A DNA stretch of 64,000 nucleotides from PALSA-612 sp963711315 (GTDB lineage: Bacteria; Actinomycetota; Thermoleophilia; Gaiellales; Gaiellaceae). Made by a program: the position numbers and the translations under genes. Where the stretch lies: NCBI GenBank assembly GCA_963711315.1, contig CAVQDQ010000003.1:496001-560000 (forward strand). The letters run 5' to 3'. Each line of letters begins with the position of its first letter. The stretch's first letter is position 1. The notes under the pieces were generated by a model. It was not told where the DNA came from. It worked only from the letters and a program-made list of their open reading frames with translations, and searched no databases. Shown here in pieces: positions 35,832 through 44,463 of this stretch.

Positions 35832-36761
35832 CTACACGCTCGCGCTTGCGGCCACCGCGTCGCGGATGGCAGCGCCTGCCTCGGTGACTGCCTCGTCCGC
35901 GCTCTCCATGAGGTTCACGAGCACGAAGAAGGCGTGAATCTGGTCGTCGTGGCGGCTCACTGCCACGGGGACGCCGGCCGCTTCCAGCGCCGCGGCGTAG
36001 GCGAGGCCTTCATCGCGTAGAGGGTCGTGCTGGGCGATCACGATGTACGCAGGCGGCAGCCCCTCGAGGCTGGACGCACGAATCGGCGAGGCGTGCGGGT
36101 GCGCGCGGTCGCTCTCTTCAGGCACGTAGTGGTCCCAGAACCACGCCACCTCGGCCTTGTTGAGGAGGTAATTCGTGCCGGTGCACTCGGCATAGGACGA
36201 CCGCGTCAAGTCGCAATCGACAACCGGATAAACGAGCACTTGTAGGGCAATCTCGGGGCCGCCGGCCTCCCGCGCGCGCAGCGCGGACACCGCAGCGAGG
36301 TTCCCGCCGGCGCTGTCACCGGCTACGACGATGGGGCTGCCCGCGTACTGCTTACCGACCCACACGAGCGCAGCGAACGCATCGTCCGCCGCCGCGGGGA
36401 AGCAATGCTCCGGAGCGAGGCGGTAGTCGACGCTCACGAGACGGGCGCCCGACGCGACCGCGAGCGCACGGCAGACAGCATCCCAGTCCTCGACCGAGCC
36501 GAAGACCCAGCCGCCCCCGTGGTAGTAGACGATCGTGCCGGCGGAATCGTGAACCGGCTCGTACACGCGCGCGGGGATCGACGCGGCGGGGCTCGGGATC
36601 TCGATGTCGCGCACCGAGGCGACCTCGGGCCCGGCACCGACCTGCTCCATCAGGATCCCGGGTACCTGTCGAGCCTCCTCGGGCGTCATCTCGGTGAGCG
36701 GCGGCGCGCCGGACTCTGCGATGAAATCGAGTAGCTGTTGGGCCTGGGGGTGGTAGGCCAA
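35832..36761 (-). CDS. Alpha/beta hydrolase, hormone-sensitive-lipase (HSL) family
   Basis: An intact 309-residue esterase. The HSL oxyanion motif is YYHGGGWVFGS, the nucleophile motif is VVAGDSAGGNLAA (serine near residue 149), the acid is in AQHDPLRDEG and the histidine in QIHAFFVL. Family IV esterases hydrolyse short acyl or aryl esters. It is followed by the SnoaL-like gene and preceded by the molybdenum hydroxylase genes (stop-to-start gap 17 bp). A role in hydrolysing an aryl ester from Baeyer-Villiger type chemistry or an aroylacetate is possible but unsupported. Confidence 0.92.
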   Translation of the reverse strand: MAYHPQAQQLLDFIAESGAPPLTEMTPEEARQVPGILMEQVGAGPEVASVRDIEIPSPAASIPARVYEPVHDSAGTIVYYHGGGWVFGSVEDWDAVCRALAVASGARLVSVDYRLAPEHCFPAAADDAFAALVWVGKQYAGSPIVVAGDSAGGNLAAVSALRAREAGGPEIALQVLVYPVVDCDLTRSSYAECTGTNYLLNKAEVAWFWDHYVPEESDRAHPHASPIRASSLEGLPPAYIVIAQHDPLRDEGLAYAAALEAAGVPVAVSRHDDQIHAFFVLVNLMESADEAVTEAGAAIRDAVAASASV

Positions 36762-36778
36762 TGGACGCCGCTACCCGC

Positions 36779-37585
36779 TCAGAGCTGTTCGAGCGCCCGA
36801 CGCACGAGCACCTGCGCCAGGTGGGCTCGGTACTCCGAGCTGCCGCTGATGTCTCCCGGGGGCTCGGTCCCCTCGGCGACCCGCTCGGCGGCATCGGCCG
36901 GCGAGGCTCCGCCCGCGATCGCCTCCTCGACGGCGCGCGCCCGGAGCGGCGTCCCTCCCAAGCTCGCAAGGCCGACCTGCACGCGGCCGTTGACGTTTGC
37001 CGCCGCGACACCGACGGTCGCCCAGTCTTGCGAGCGCCGGTTGTGCTTCACGTAGACGCCTCGCTCGACCTTGGGAACGCGTATTTCAGTCAGCACGTCG
37101 CGCGCGCCGAGTGACGTCGTGAAGGGGCCGAGGAAGAAGTCGACGGCAGGAGTCGTCCGCTCGCCGTCCGGCCCGCGCGAAACGAGATCGGCGTCGAGCG
37201 CGAGCAGAATCGTGCCCAGATCGGAGGCCGGATCTCCGTGAGCGACGGAGCCCCCGATCGTGCCTCGGTGACGAACCTGCGGGTCGCCGACGTGCTTGGC
37301 CACCTCCGAGATGACTGCGCAGCTCTCGCCGAGCACCGGATCGTGGACGAGCTCGGCATGGCGCGTAAGGGCGCCGATCGCGATCCGATCGCCGTCCTCG
37401 CGCACGTAGCGGAGATCGTCGAGCCGTCCGATGTCGACGAGCGCCGAGGGGCGTACAAAGCGAAGACGCAGCAGAGGGATGAGCGACTGGCCGCCTGCGA
37501 GGACCTTCGCGTCCTCGCGGCCGAGCAACTCGACCGCCTCGTCTAGCGAGCCGGCGCGCTCGTACTCGAATCCGGCGGGGATCAC
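36779..37585 (-). CDS. Molybdenum hydroxylase, FAD-binding medium subunit (CoxM/HcrB-like)
   Basis: A 268-residue subunit starting at a GTG that overlaps the end of the iron-sulfur subunit gene. FAD motifs are visible: AKVLAGGQSLIPLLRLR near residue 30 and TIGGSVAHGDPASDL near residue 105. The C-terminal CO-dehydrogenase flavoprotein domain includes VYVKHNRRSQDWATVGVAA. It passes electrons from the 2Fe-2S clusters to an acceptor. Gene order on the minus strand is large, small, medium subunit, all with 4-bp overlaps. Confidence 0.93.
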   Translation of the reverse strand: MIPAGFEYERAGSLDEAVELLGREDAKVLAGGQSLIPLLRLRFVRPSALVDIGRLDDLRYVREDGDRIAIGALTRHAELVHDPVLGESCAVISEVAKHVGDPQVRHRGTIGGSVAHGDPASDLGTILLALDADLVSRGPDGERTTPAVDFFLGPFTTSLGARDVLTEIRVPKVERGVYVKHNRRSQDWATVGVAAANVNGRVQVGLASLGGTPLRARAVEEAIAGGASPADAAERVAEGTEPPGDISGSSEYRAHLAQVLVRRALEQL

Positions 37586-38046
37586 CCGCCCGCCTTTGCC
37601 GCCGCCTCCACCGCCCGGACGATGTTGTGGTACCCGGTGCAACGGCAGAGGTTCCCCTCGAGGCCCACGCGGATCTCTTCTTCTGACGGATTGGGCTGCT
37701 CCTTCAGCAGTGAGACGGCAGCCATGACGAAGCCCGGCGTGCAGTAGCCGCACTGGAGCGCGTGGTACTCGTGGAACGCCTGCTGCATCGGGTGCAACTC
37801 GTCGCCCGGAGCGAGTCCCTCGATCGTCATCAGGTCGGCGCCGTCCGCCTGGGCCGCGAGCACGTTGCACGACTTCACCGATTCGCCGTCGAGCAGGATC
37901 GTGCACGCCCCGCAGGAGGACGTATCGCAGCCGACATTCGTCCCCTTCAGCCCGAGCTGCTCGCGGAGGAAGTACACGAGCAGCTGCCGTGGCTCGACCT
38001 CCGCCTCGTGACGGACGCCGTTGACGGTGAGCGAGATCTTCGTCAC
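37582..38046 (-). CDS. Molybdenum hydroxylase, 2Fe-2S small subunit (CoxS/HcrC-like)
   Basis: The 154-residue protein binds two clusters. The plant-type cluster is carried by VGCDTSSCGACTILLDG with SCNVLA, and the second by LQCGYCTPGFVMAA with NLCRCTGYHNI. GTG start at 38046, overlapping the large-subunit stop. All eight cysteines are present. It carries electrons from the molybdopterin site to the FAD subunit. Confidence 0.95.
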   Translation of the reverse strand: MTKISLTVNGVRHEAEVEPRQLLVYFLREQLGLKGTNVGCDTSSCGACTILLDGESVKSCNVLAAQADGADLMTIEGLAPGDELHPMQQAFHEYHALQCGYCTPGFVMAAVSLLKEQPNPSEEEIRVGLEGNLCRCTGYHNIVRAVEAAAKAGG

Positions 38047-40311
38047 GGCTTCGCCTCCTGCAACGCTCGCCAGACGTTCTCGCCGTTGCACGGCAGGTCG
38101 ACGTGCTTCACGCCGTACGGCGCGAGCGCGTCGAGCACGGCGTTGTGGACGGCCGGTGTGGCGCCGATCGTCCCCGACTCGCCGATTCCCTTCGCCCCCA
38201 GCGGGTTGTTCGGGGTCGGAGTCTCCATCTCGACCGTCTCCCACGACGGCAGCTCAGCAGCCGAGGGGAAGCCATAGCTGACGAGCGTGCTCGACAGAGG
38301 CGTGCCGTCCTCGTCGTACTTGAAGTCCTCCCAGAGCGCCTGCGCGACACCGGTCGCGACGCCTCCATGCACCTGACCCTCCGCCAGCAGCGGGTTGATC
38401 AACGTGCCGGCGTCGTCGACGGCGATGAACCGCTGCAGCTCCACGTTTCCGGTCTCGATATCCACCTCGACGACGGCGATGTGCGCGCCGAACGGGAACG
38501 TCGGCGGCGCGCCGAACTCGTCCGCAACCTTGAGCTCGCCGAGCCTGTCATCCTCGCCGGCGCGAGCCGCGAGCTCCTCCCACGAGAGCGAGGGATCGCT
38601 CGTCCCGGCGACGTGAAAGCGGCCGACGCCTGCGTCCAGCACCATGTCGTCGGCGCTTGCCTCGAGGTATTCGGCGGCGAGCTGCTTCCCTCTCTCGACG
38701 ACCGCATCCGCCGCGACCCTCGCCGCCGTGCCGCCGATCTGCAACGACTTCGAGCCGAAGGTGCCGGTGCCCTGCGGTATCTCGTCGGTGTCTCCCTTGA
38801 CGACCGTAACCTTGTCGAGAGGCAATCCCAGCCGCTCTGCCGCCACCATCGCGAACGATGTCTCGTGTCCCTGGCCGTGCGAGAACGAGCCGGTGTAGAC
38901 GAGCGCCTCGCCGTCCTGCGTGATCTCGACCTCACCGTACTCGGTCTCGCCGAGCGGGTTCGTGATCTCCGTGTAGGTGCAGATGCCAATGCCGAGCTGC
39001 TTCGGACCGCCCCCCTCACGGCGACGCTTCTGCTCGGCGCGCAGCTCTTCGTAGCCGGCGGAGCGCAGCGCGAGGTCGAGCGCACCCTCGTAGTCGCCCG
39101 AGTCATAGGTGACACCGGAGTGCGTCTGGTGCGGGAATGCGTCCTTGGGGATGAAGTTCTTGCGCCGCACCTCGACCGGATCCATGCCGATCTCGGCGGC
39201 GAACAGGTCCATCATGCGCTCGATCGCCTGAGCCGCTTCCGGTCGTCCGGCGCCCCGGAACGTCGTCATCGGCGTCGTGTTCGTAACCGCCGATCGTCCT
39301 TCGACTTCGACCCGGTGGATGTGGTAGACGCCGGTCGCGAGCATCGCCGTGAGATTCGGCATGAAGGCACCGACCCCGGGATAGGCGCCACAGTCCTGCG
39401 TGACATCGAGGCGATAGGCGAGCACCTTGCCGTCCCGCGTGCCGCCGAGCGTCATCTCGAGCCACTGGCCGCGGCCGTGGGCAAGTGCGTTCATGTTCTC
39501 GGTGCGCGTCTCCGTCCAGCGAACCGGCGTGCCGTGGTTCTTCGCCAGCCAGACGATGATCGCCTCCTCGGCGCCGAAGGCGCTCTTCGCCCCGAAGCCG
39601 CCTCCGACGTCCGGCGCGATGATGCGCAGCTCGTGCGGATCGAGCCCGAGCGTCGGGCAAAGGCCGTGGTGGTCACGGTGAGGCACCTGCGTCGAGAGCC
39701 AGGCGGTGACCTTGCCGTCCGTCCGCTCGGCCGCAGCCGAGCGCACTTCGAGCGGGCAGGCGGCCATGCGCTGGCTGACGAGCGCGTCCGAGACGACGAC
39801 GTCGCAACCCTCGAACAGCGCTCGGGTCGTGTTCCATGCGGCCGGCGCGGCCCGCGATGTTCGTCCCAACGTCAGGGAAGAGCAGCAGCTCGTCCTTCGC
39901 AGCCTCTTTGGGATCGAGGAGGACCGGCAGCGGGTCGTACTCGACGGAGACGAGCTCTGCGGCGTCCACCCCGGATGCTCGATCATCGCTGAGGACGACC
40001 GCCACGATGTCGCCGACGAAGCGCACGACATCCTTGGCGACGATCGGACGGACCAGCCGTTGCTCGAGCACGGGAATCGGTGGCGGAGCAATCGCCACGC
40101 CGTCGAAGTCGGTGCCGGTGAGGACCTGGATGTTCGGCAGGGCCTCTGCGGCCGATGCGTCGATACCGGTGATGCGTGCGTGCGCGAACGGCGAACGCAC
40201 GAACGTCACCGTTCGTGCGCCCTCGAGCGGCAGGTTCTCGACGTAAGTCGCCTCGCCCCGGAGGAACCTGGGGTCCTCCTTGCGCAGGACGCGATTGCCG
40301 AGGATGCTCAC
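38043..40311 (-). CDS. Molybdenum hydroxylase, molybdopterin large subunit (xanthine/aldehyde-oxidase type), one frameshift
   Basis: About 756 residues from a GTG (SILGNRVLRKEDPRFLRG). A phase change near 39845 separates the first 155 residues. Cofactor motifs are PDVGGGFGAKSAFGAEE, TTFRGAGRPEAAQAIE and SHGQGHETSFAMV, and the catalytic glutamate is in GAKGIGESGTIGATP. The active-site loop of aerobic CO dehydrogenase (AYxCSFR) is absent, so it is not a form I CODH. Relatives include 4-hydroxybenzoyl-CoA reductase, isoquinoline and nicotine hydroxylases and many uncharacterised form II enzymes. It would hydroxylate a heterocycle, aldehyde or activated aromatic in the cytoplasm. Confidence 0.92.
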
Positions 40312-40321
40312 GACAGCGAGC

Positions 40322-41308
40322 CTAACGAGCCTCGGTCGCCGAGACAACTGCCTGCACCGCTGCCGTCACGTCCGCGCGGCCTGGCAGGTACGCGTCCTCC
40401 AGCGGCGGGCTGAACGGAATCGGCGCGAACGGCGCGCCGACTCGCTGGATAGGCGCGTCGAGCTCGTCGAAGACGGCGGCCTGAACCTGCGCGGCCAGCT
40501 CGGCGCCGAAGCCGCCGTGCGTCACGGCCTCGTGCGCGACGACGAGTCGGTGCGTCTTCGCGACGGACTCGGCGATCGTCTCGAGGTCGAGCGGGACGAG
40601 CGACCGCGGATCGATCACCTCGACCTCGATGCCTTCGCTCGACAGCTCGCCGGCGGCCGCGAGCGACTCGTGGACGAGCCGCGACAGCGCGACGACAGTC
40701 ACGTCTCGCCCGGCGCGGACAACCTTCGCGCGGCCGAGGGGCACGCGCTCGGGATCCGCCGGGATCTCCTCGCGGCGGAAGTAGAGCGTCTTGTTCTCGA
40801 CATAGACCACGGGGTTGGGATCGGCGATGGCCGACCGGAGCAGGCCGGCGGCGTCAGCGGCGGTGCTCGGCATCACCACCTTCAGCCCTGGCACGTGCGT
40901 CAGCCAAGCCTCGAGGCTCTGGGAGTGCTGTGCAGCGCCCCGCTGACCCGCGCCGCCCTGGGTGCGCAGGACCATCGGCACCGTGAGCTGGCCGCCCGAC
41001 ATGAAGTGCGCCTTCGCCGCCTGGTTGACCAGCTGGTCGAGCGCAAGCGTGAGGAAGTCGATGAACATGATCTCGATCACCGGGCGCAATCCCGACTGCG
41101 CGGCGCCGATGGCGATGCCGGTGATCGCGGCCTCCGAGATCGGCGTGTTGCGGACACGCTCCGGGCCGAACTCCTCCACGAGGCCGCTCGTGCCGCCCCA
41201 CGGCCCGCCTTCCGCGACGTCCTCGCCGAGCACGAACACGCGCGGGTCGGCGCGCATCGACTCGGCCAGCGTGTCGGTGATTGCCTGGAGATACGTCGTC
41301 TGCGTCAT
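40322..41308 (-). CDS. Thiamine-diphosphate dehydrogenase E1 beta subunit, pair 1 (AcoB/PdhB-like)
   Basis: A 328-residue transketolase-type beta subunit: VFVLGEDVAEGGPWGGTSG, VRNTPISEAAITGIAIGAA, GGAGQRGAAQHSQSLEAW and the C-terminal HEAVTHGGFGAELAA. In E1 heterotetramers the beta subunit binds the aminopyrimidine end of the cofactor through the glutamate in ISEAAI. The start overlaps the alpha-subunit stop by 4 bp. No lipoyl E2 or E3 gene is nearby, so the physiological electron acceptor and substrate (pyruvate, acetoin or another 2-oxo compound) are unclear. Confidence 0.94.
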   Translation of the reverse strand: MTQTTYLQAITDTLAESMRADPRVFVLGEDVAEGGPWGGTSGLVEEFGPERVRNTPISEAAITGIAIGAAQSGLRPVIEIMFIDFLTLALDQLVNQAAKAHFMSGGQLTVPMVLRTQGGAGQRGAAQHSQSLEAWLTHVPGLKVVMPSTAADAAGLLRSAIADPNPVVYVENKTLYFRREEIPADPERVPLGRAKVVRAGRDVTVVALSRLVHESLAAAGELSSEGIEVEVIDPRSLVPLDLETIAESVAKTHRLVVAHEAVTHGGFGAELAAQVQAAVFDELDAPIQRVGAPFAPIPFSPPLEDAYLPGRADVTAAVQAVVSATEAR

Positions 41309-42283
41309 GTCGCGTAGACGAGCTCCGCGGTGATCGAGAACGGCGGGAACCGGCTCTGCCGTGCCGCCTCGACCGCCTGCTCGACCTCCTGCTGCGCCTC
41401 CCCCTCGAGCCGCGCAGGCTCGTCCACCGCAAGCCAGCCCTCCTCTACGCCTCGCCGCTGGAGGCGCAGGATCGGATCGAGCGCCTGCCATTCGTCGGCC
41501 GCGAGCGCCTCGCGGTAGTGCTGGGGATCGCCTTCGTAGTGGCCCCGGAGCCGGTGGGTCAGGCACTCGAGCAGGAACGGCCCTCCCCCGTCTCGCGCTG
41601 CGTCCAGGAATGCGGCAAATGCCTCCCGCACCGCGACGACGTCATTGCCGTCGACCGTCTCGCGATCGAGCCCGTAGGGCGCGACGACGTCAGAGACTCG
41701 CTCGACGTTCGTGTGCGCCGAGCGCGGCGTGAACTCGGCGAAGCCGTTGTTCTCGCAGACGAGGATCACCGGCAGCTCCCAGAGCGTCGCGAGGTTCACC
41801 GACTCGACGAAGATGCCGCCCTGAACGGCTCCGTCGCCGAAGAAGACGACGGCCACCTGGTCGCCGCCGAGCAGTCGGCTCGCGAGCGCGCTCCCCAGCG
41901 CGAGTGGGACGTTCCCTCCGACAACACCCGTCGCGCCGAGGAACCCGTGCTCGACGTCCACGAGGTGCATCGAGCCGCCAAGCCCCCGGCAGAGCCCGTC
42001 CTCCCTCCCCATCAGCTCGGCCATCACGCGGGCCAAGCGGCGCGCCTTTGGCGATCGCGTGGCCGTGGGCGCGATGGCCGCTGTAGACGGGGTCGTCCGG
42101 ACGCAGCTGGCCGCACACGCCCACCGCGACGCCCTCCTGGCCGACGCTGAGGTGCACGAGACCGTGCACCTCGTCCGCCCGCGTCAACTGGCCGACGCGC
42201 TCCTCGAAGGCGCGGATGCGCCACATGGTGCGCAGAAGCGCGAGGCCGGCGTCGGCCGTCAGCCGAGCCGCTCCTGAGCTCAT
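41305..42283 (-). CDS. Thiamine-diphosphate dehydrogenase E1 alpha subunit, pair 1 (one frameshift)
   Basis: About 326 residues. The N-terminus LLRTMWRIRAFEERVGQL and HLSVGQEGVAVGVCGQLRPDD are typical. After a phase change near 42040 come GGSMHLVDVEHGFLGATG and the cofactor-binding motif FFGDGAVQGGIFVESVNLA with ENN at its end. The length is normal. It begins just 4 bp after repeat copy B. The pair resembles acetoin dehydrogenase AcoAB more than pyruvate dehydrogenase in size and motif spacing, but the substrate is not determined. Confidence 0.92.
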
Positions 42284-42287
42284 ATGC

Positions 42288-42455
42288 AGGAGGGTCTGGC
42301 GAAACAGTGACTGTGCCGCCAGAATCGCACCGGATCGCCGCGCTGCGGTGTCCTCAGTCGCCCACGTACTTCAGTCAGTACGCGGGCTCCCTGCGTCCGT
42401 GCAGCGCGACGCCCGGAGCGCCCTGGCGACGAGCACAGTTCCACCAGACCCTCCT
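42288..42455. repeat. Palindromic repeat element, copy B (168 bp)
   Basis: Opposite orientation to copy A and homologous to it over the full length. Terminal inverted repeats are AGGAGGGTCTGGCGAAAC and AGGAGGGTCTGGTGGAAC. The central arms CGTACT/AGTACG are kept with a 6-base rather than 4-base loop, and the inner arm pair differs from copy A but still pairs (CGCTCCGG with CCGGTGCG, one mismatch). It lies between the two E1 gene pairs and again begins at a TAG stop codon, here of the second E1 beta gene. Confidence 0.8.
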
Positions 42456-43431
42456 ACGCGGCGACGGGGCTGCCGAGTGCCTTCTGCACCGCGGCGACGA
42501 TCTTCGTCTCGTCGGGCAGCAGGTACTGCTCCATCGGCTCGCTGTACGGGATCGTCGCGTCGAGCGCCGTCACCAGCTCGACGGGCGCCTTCAGCGAGGA
42601 GAACCCCTCGGATGCGACCTCAGCAGCGATAATCGCCGCCGCCGAGCCATGCCGCGTCGCCTGGTCGACCACGACGAGCCTGCCGGTCTTCTCCACCGAC
42701 GCGATGATCGTCGCCGTGTCGAGCGGCGCGAGTGAGCGGGGGTCGACCACCTCGGCGTCGATGCCCTCGCCCGCCAGCTGCTCTGCCGCGGCGATCGCTT
42801 TCCCGACGGTCCAGCCGATCCCGACGATCGTGACGTCGGCACCCTCGCGCACGACGGCCGCCTCGCCGATCGGGACTACGTGCTCGCCCTCGGGCACGTC
42901 CCCGTGCTCGAGCGTCAGCAGGTAGTTGTGGAAGAGGATGACCGGGTTGTCGTCGCGGATCGCGGCGGTCATCAGCCCCTTTGCGTCCGCAGGAGTCGAG
43001 GGCACGACGACCTTGAGGCCCGGCACGCCCATGAACATCGAGTAGATCGTTCCCGTGTGCTGCCCGGCCCAGCCCGCCGTGAATCCGTAGCCGGCCTGGA
43101 GGACGATCGGCACCTTCACCTGGCCTCCGGACATGCCGTAGAACCGAGGCGCCTCGTTGACGACCTGGTCCATGGCGACGAGCATGAACTCGGCCATGTA
43201 CAGCTGGACGACCGGCCGGTAGCCGGCAAAGGCGGCACCGACCGCCATGCCGATCTCGGCCGTCTCGGAGATCGGCGTCACGCGCACGCGGTCCGCGCCG
43301 AACGCCTTCACGAACGGGTCTTCGTCCGTGAGAGCGAGGTTCTGGCCGAAGTAGAGGACCGTGTCGTCGCGCTCCATCTCCTGGTGGACGGCCTCACCGA
43401 TCGCCTGGATGTAGGGAAGCTCACGTGCCAT
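42454..43431 (-). CDS. Thiamine-diphosphate dehydrogenase E1 beta subunit, pair 2
   Basis: An intact 325-residue beta subunit, paralogous to the gene at 40322 but well diverged: VLYFGQNLALTDEDPFV, VRVTPISETAEIGMAVGAA, GYGFTAGWAGQHTGTIY and the C-terminal VVDQATRHGSAAAIIAAEV. Its stop codon touches repeat copy B. It lies 12 bp downstream of the matching alpha gene. As with pair 1 there is no E2 or E3 partner in the window. Confidence 0.94.
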   Translation of the reverse strand: MARELPYIQAIGEAVHQEMERDDTVLYFGQNLALTDEDPFVKAFGADRVRVTPISETAEIGMAVGAAFAGYRPVVQLYMAEFMLVAMDQVVNEAPRFYGMSGGQVKVPIVLQAGYGFTAGWAGQHTGTIYSMFMGVPGLKVVVPSTPADAKGLMTAAIRDDNPVILFHNYLLTLEHGDVPEGEHVVPIGEAAVVREGADVTIVGIGWTVGKAIAAAEQLAGEGIDAEVVDPRSLAPLDTATIIASVEKTGRLVVVDQATRHGSAAAIIAAEVASEGFSSLKAPVELVTALDATIPYSEPMEQYLLPDETKIVAAVQKALGSPVAA

Positions 43432-43443
43432 GTCTCGGTCCTC

Positions 43444-44433
43444 CTACGCGTAGACGTGCTCGACGGCCTTCTCGGGCGCCGGGAGCGGGCTCGCGAGCCC
43501 GAACTCGACCGCCTCGTCCATCTCCTTGCGTGCGGCCTCGGCGATCTCGTCCGCCTCCTCTGCGGAGAGCGTCCCCTCGGTCACGAGCCGCGCCCGGAAG
43601 CGGGGCACCGGGTCGCCGCGCTTCGCGGCCTCGTACTCCTCGACGTTGCCAAAGATCGCGATCGCCTCGTGCTCCGGGTAATGGAGCGGCACGCCCGGCG
43701 GCGCGATGATGTTGCCGTGGGCGCTCAGGCGGAAGACCATGGACTCCACGAGCGTCGGCCCGTCGCCGGAGCGCGCACGCTCGACGGCTTCGTGTGCGGT
43801 TTCGTGAACGGCGACCGGGTCGCCGCCGTCAACGGTCACGCCGGGCATGCTGTAGGCCTTGGCCTTGACTGCTAGCGGCTCGCCGGCCGCCGCGTTCGCG
43901 TCCTCCTGCTCGACCCTCGTGTAGGCCTGGTAGTTGTTGTTCTCCATCACGAACACGACGGGCAGCTTCCAGAGCGAGGCAATGTTGAGGGTCTCGTGGA
44001 ATGCGCCCTGCTTCGAGGCGCCGTCGCCGAAGAACGAGAGCACGACCTGTCCTTTGCCGCGGATCTGCGCGGCCCACGCGGCGCCCGCCGCGTGCGGGAT
44101 GCCCTGCCCGACGATGCCGGAAGTGCCGAGAAAGCCACGCTCGACGTCGATCAGGTGCATGGAGCCGCCGTACCCCTGGCAGATCCCGGTCTCCCGGCCG
44201 TAGATCTCGGCCATCAGCGCCTTCGGGTCGGTGCCGAGGGCGATCGGGTAGCCGTGGCAGCGATACGTTGCGGTGAGCTGGTCGTCCGGTCGCAGCGCGG
44301 CCAGGAAGCCGACGATGGAGGCCTCCGCACCATCCGCGAGATGCGTATGGCCGCGGATGACGCCCGGGTGCTCCTCGAACGTGCTTTTCACGCGCTCCTC
44401 AAACTCGCGGATGCGCACCATCTGGGTGAGCAT
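43444..44433 (-). CDS. Thiamine-diphosphate dehydrogenase E1 alpha subunit, pair 2
   Basis: At least 329 residues from the ATG at 44433: MVRIREFEERVKSTFEEH, TATYRCHGYPIALGTD, GGSMHLIDVERGFLGTSG and the cofactor motif FFGDGASKQGAFHETLN ending MENNNY. The frame is open 10 codons upstream to the stop of the preceding gene, and family members usually have a few more residues (DRLIW here), so a non-ATG start is possible. The gene follows the TIM-barrel isomerase by 30 bp and is intact. Confidence 0.93.
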   Translation of the reverse strand: MLTQMVRIREFEERVKSTFEEHPGVIRGHTHLADGAEASIVGFLAALRPDDQLTATYRCHGYPIALGTDPKALMAEIYGRETGICQGYGGSMHLIDVERGFLGTSGIVGQGIPHAAGAAWAAQIRGKGQVVLSFFGDGASKQGAFHETLNIASLWKLPVVFVMENNNYQAYTRVEQEDANAAAGEPLAVKAKAYSMPGVTVDGGDPVAVHETAHEAVERARSGDGPTLVESMVFRLSAHGNIIAPPGVPLHYPEHEAIAIFGNVEEYEAAKRGDPVPRFRARLVTEGTLSAEEADEIAEAARKEMDEAVEFGLASPLPAPEKAVEHVYA

Positions 44434-44463
44434 CCAGATCAGCCGGTCCTCGAGAGGCCGTTC

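Noticed and set aside
38103..39992. 629-codon plus-strand ORF
   Set aside because: It is antisense to the molybdopterin subunit, whose motifs are unmistakable; long antisense frames are common at this GC content and the product resembles nothing.
38043..40311. Aerobic carbon monoxide dehydrogenase
   Set aside because: The large subunit lacks the AYxCSFR loop of form I CODH and has TTFRGAGRPE instead.
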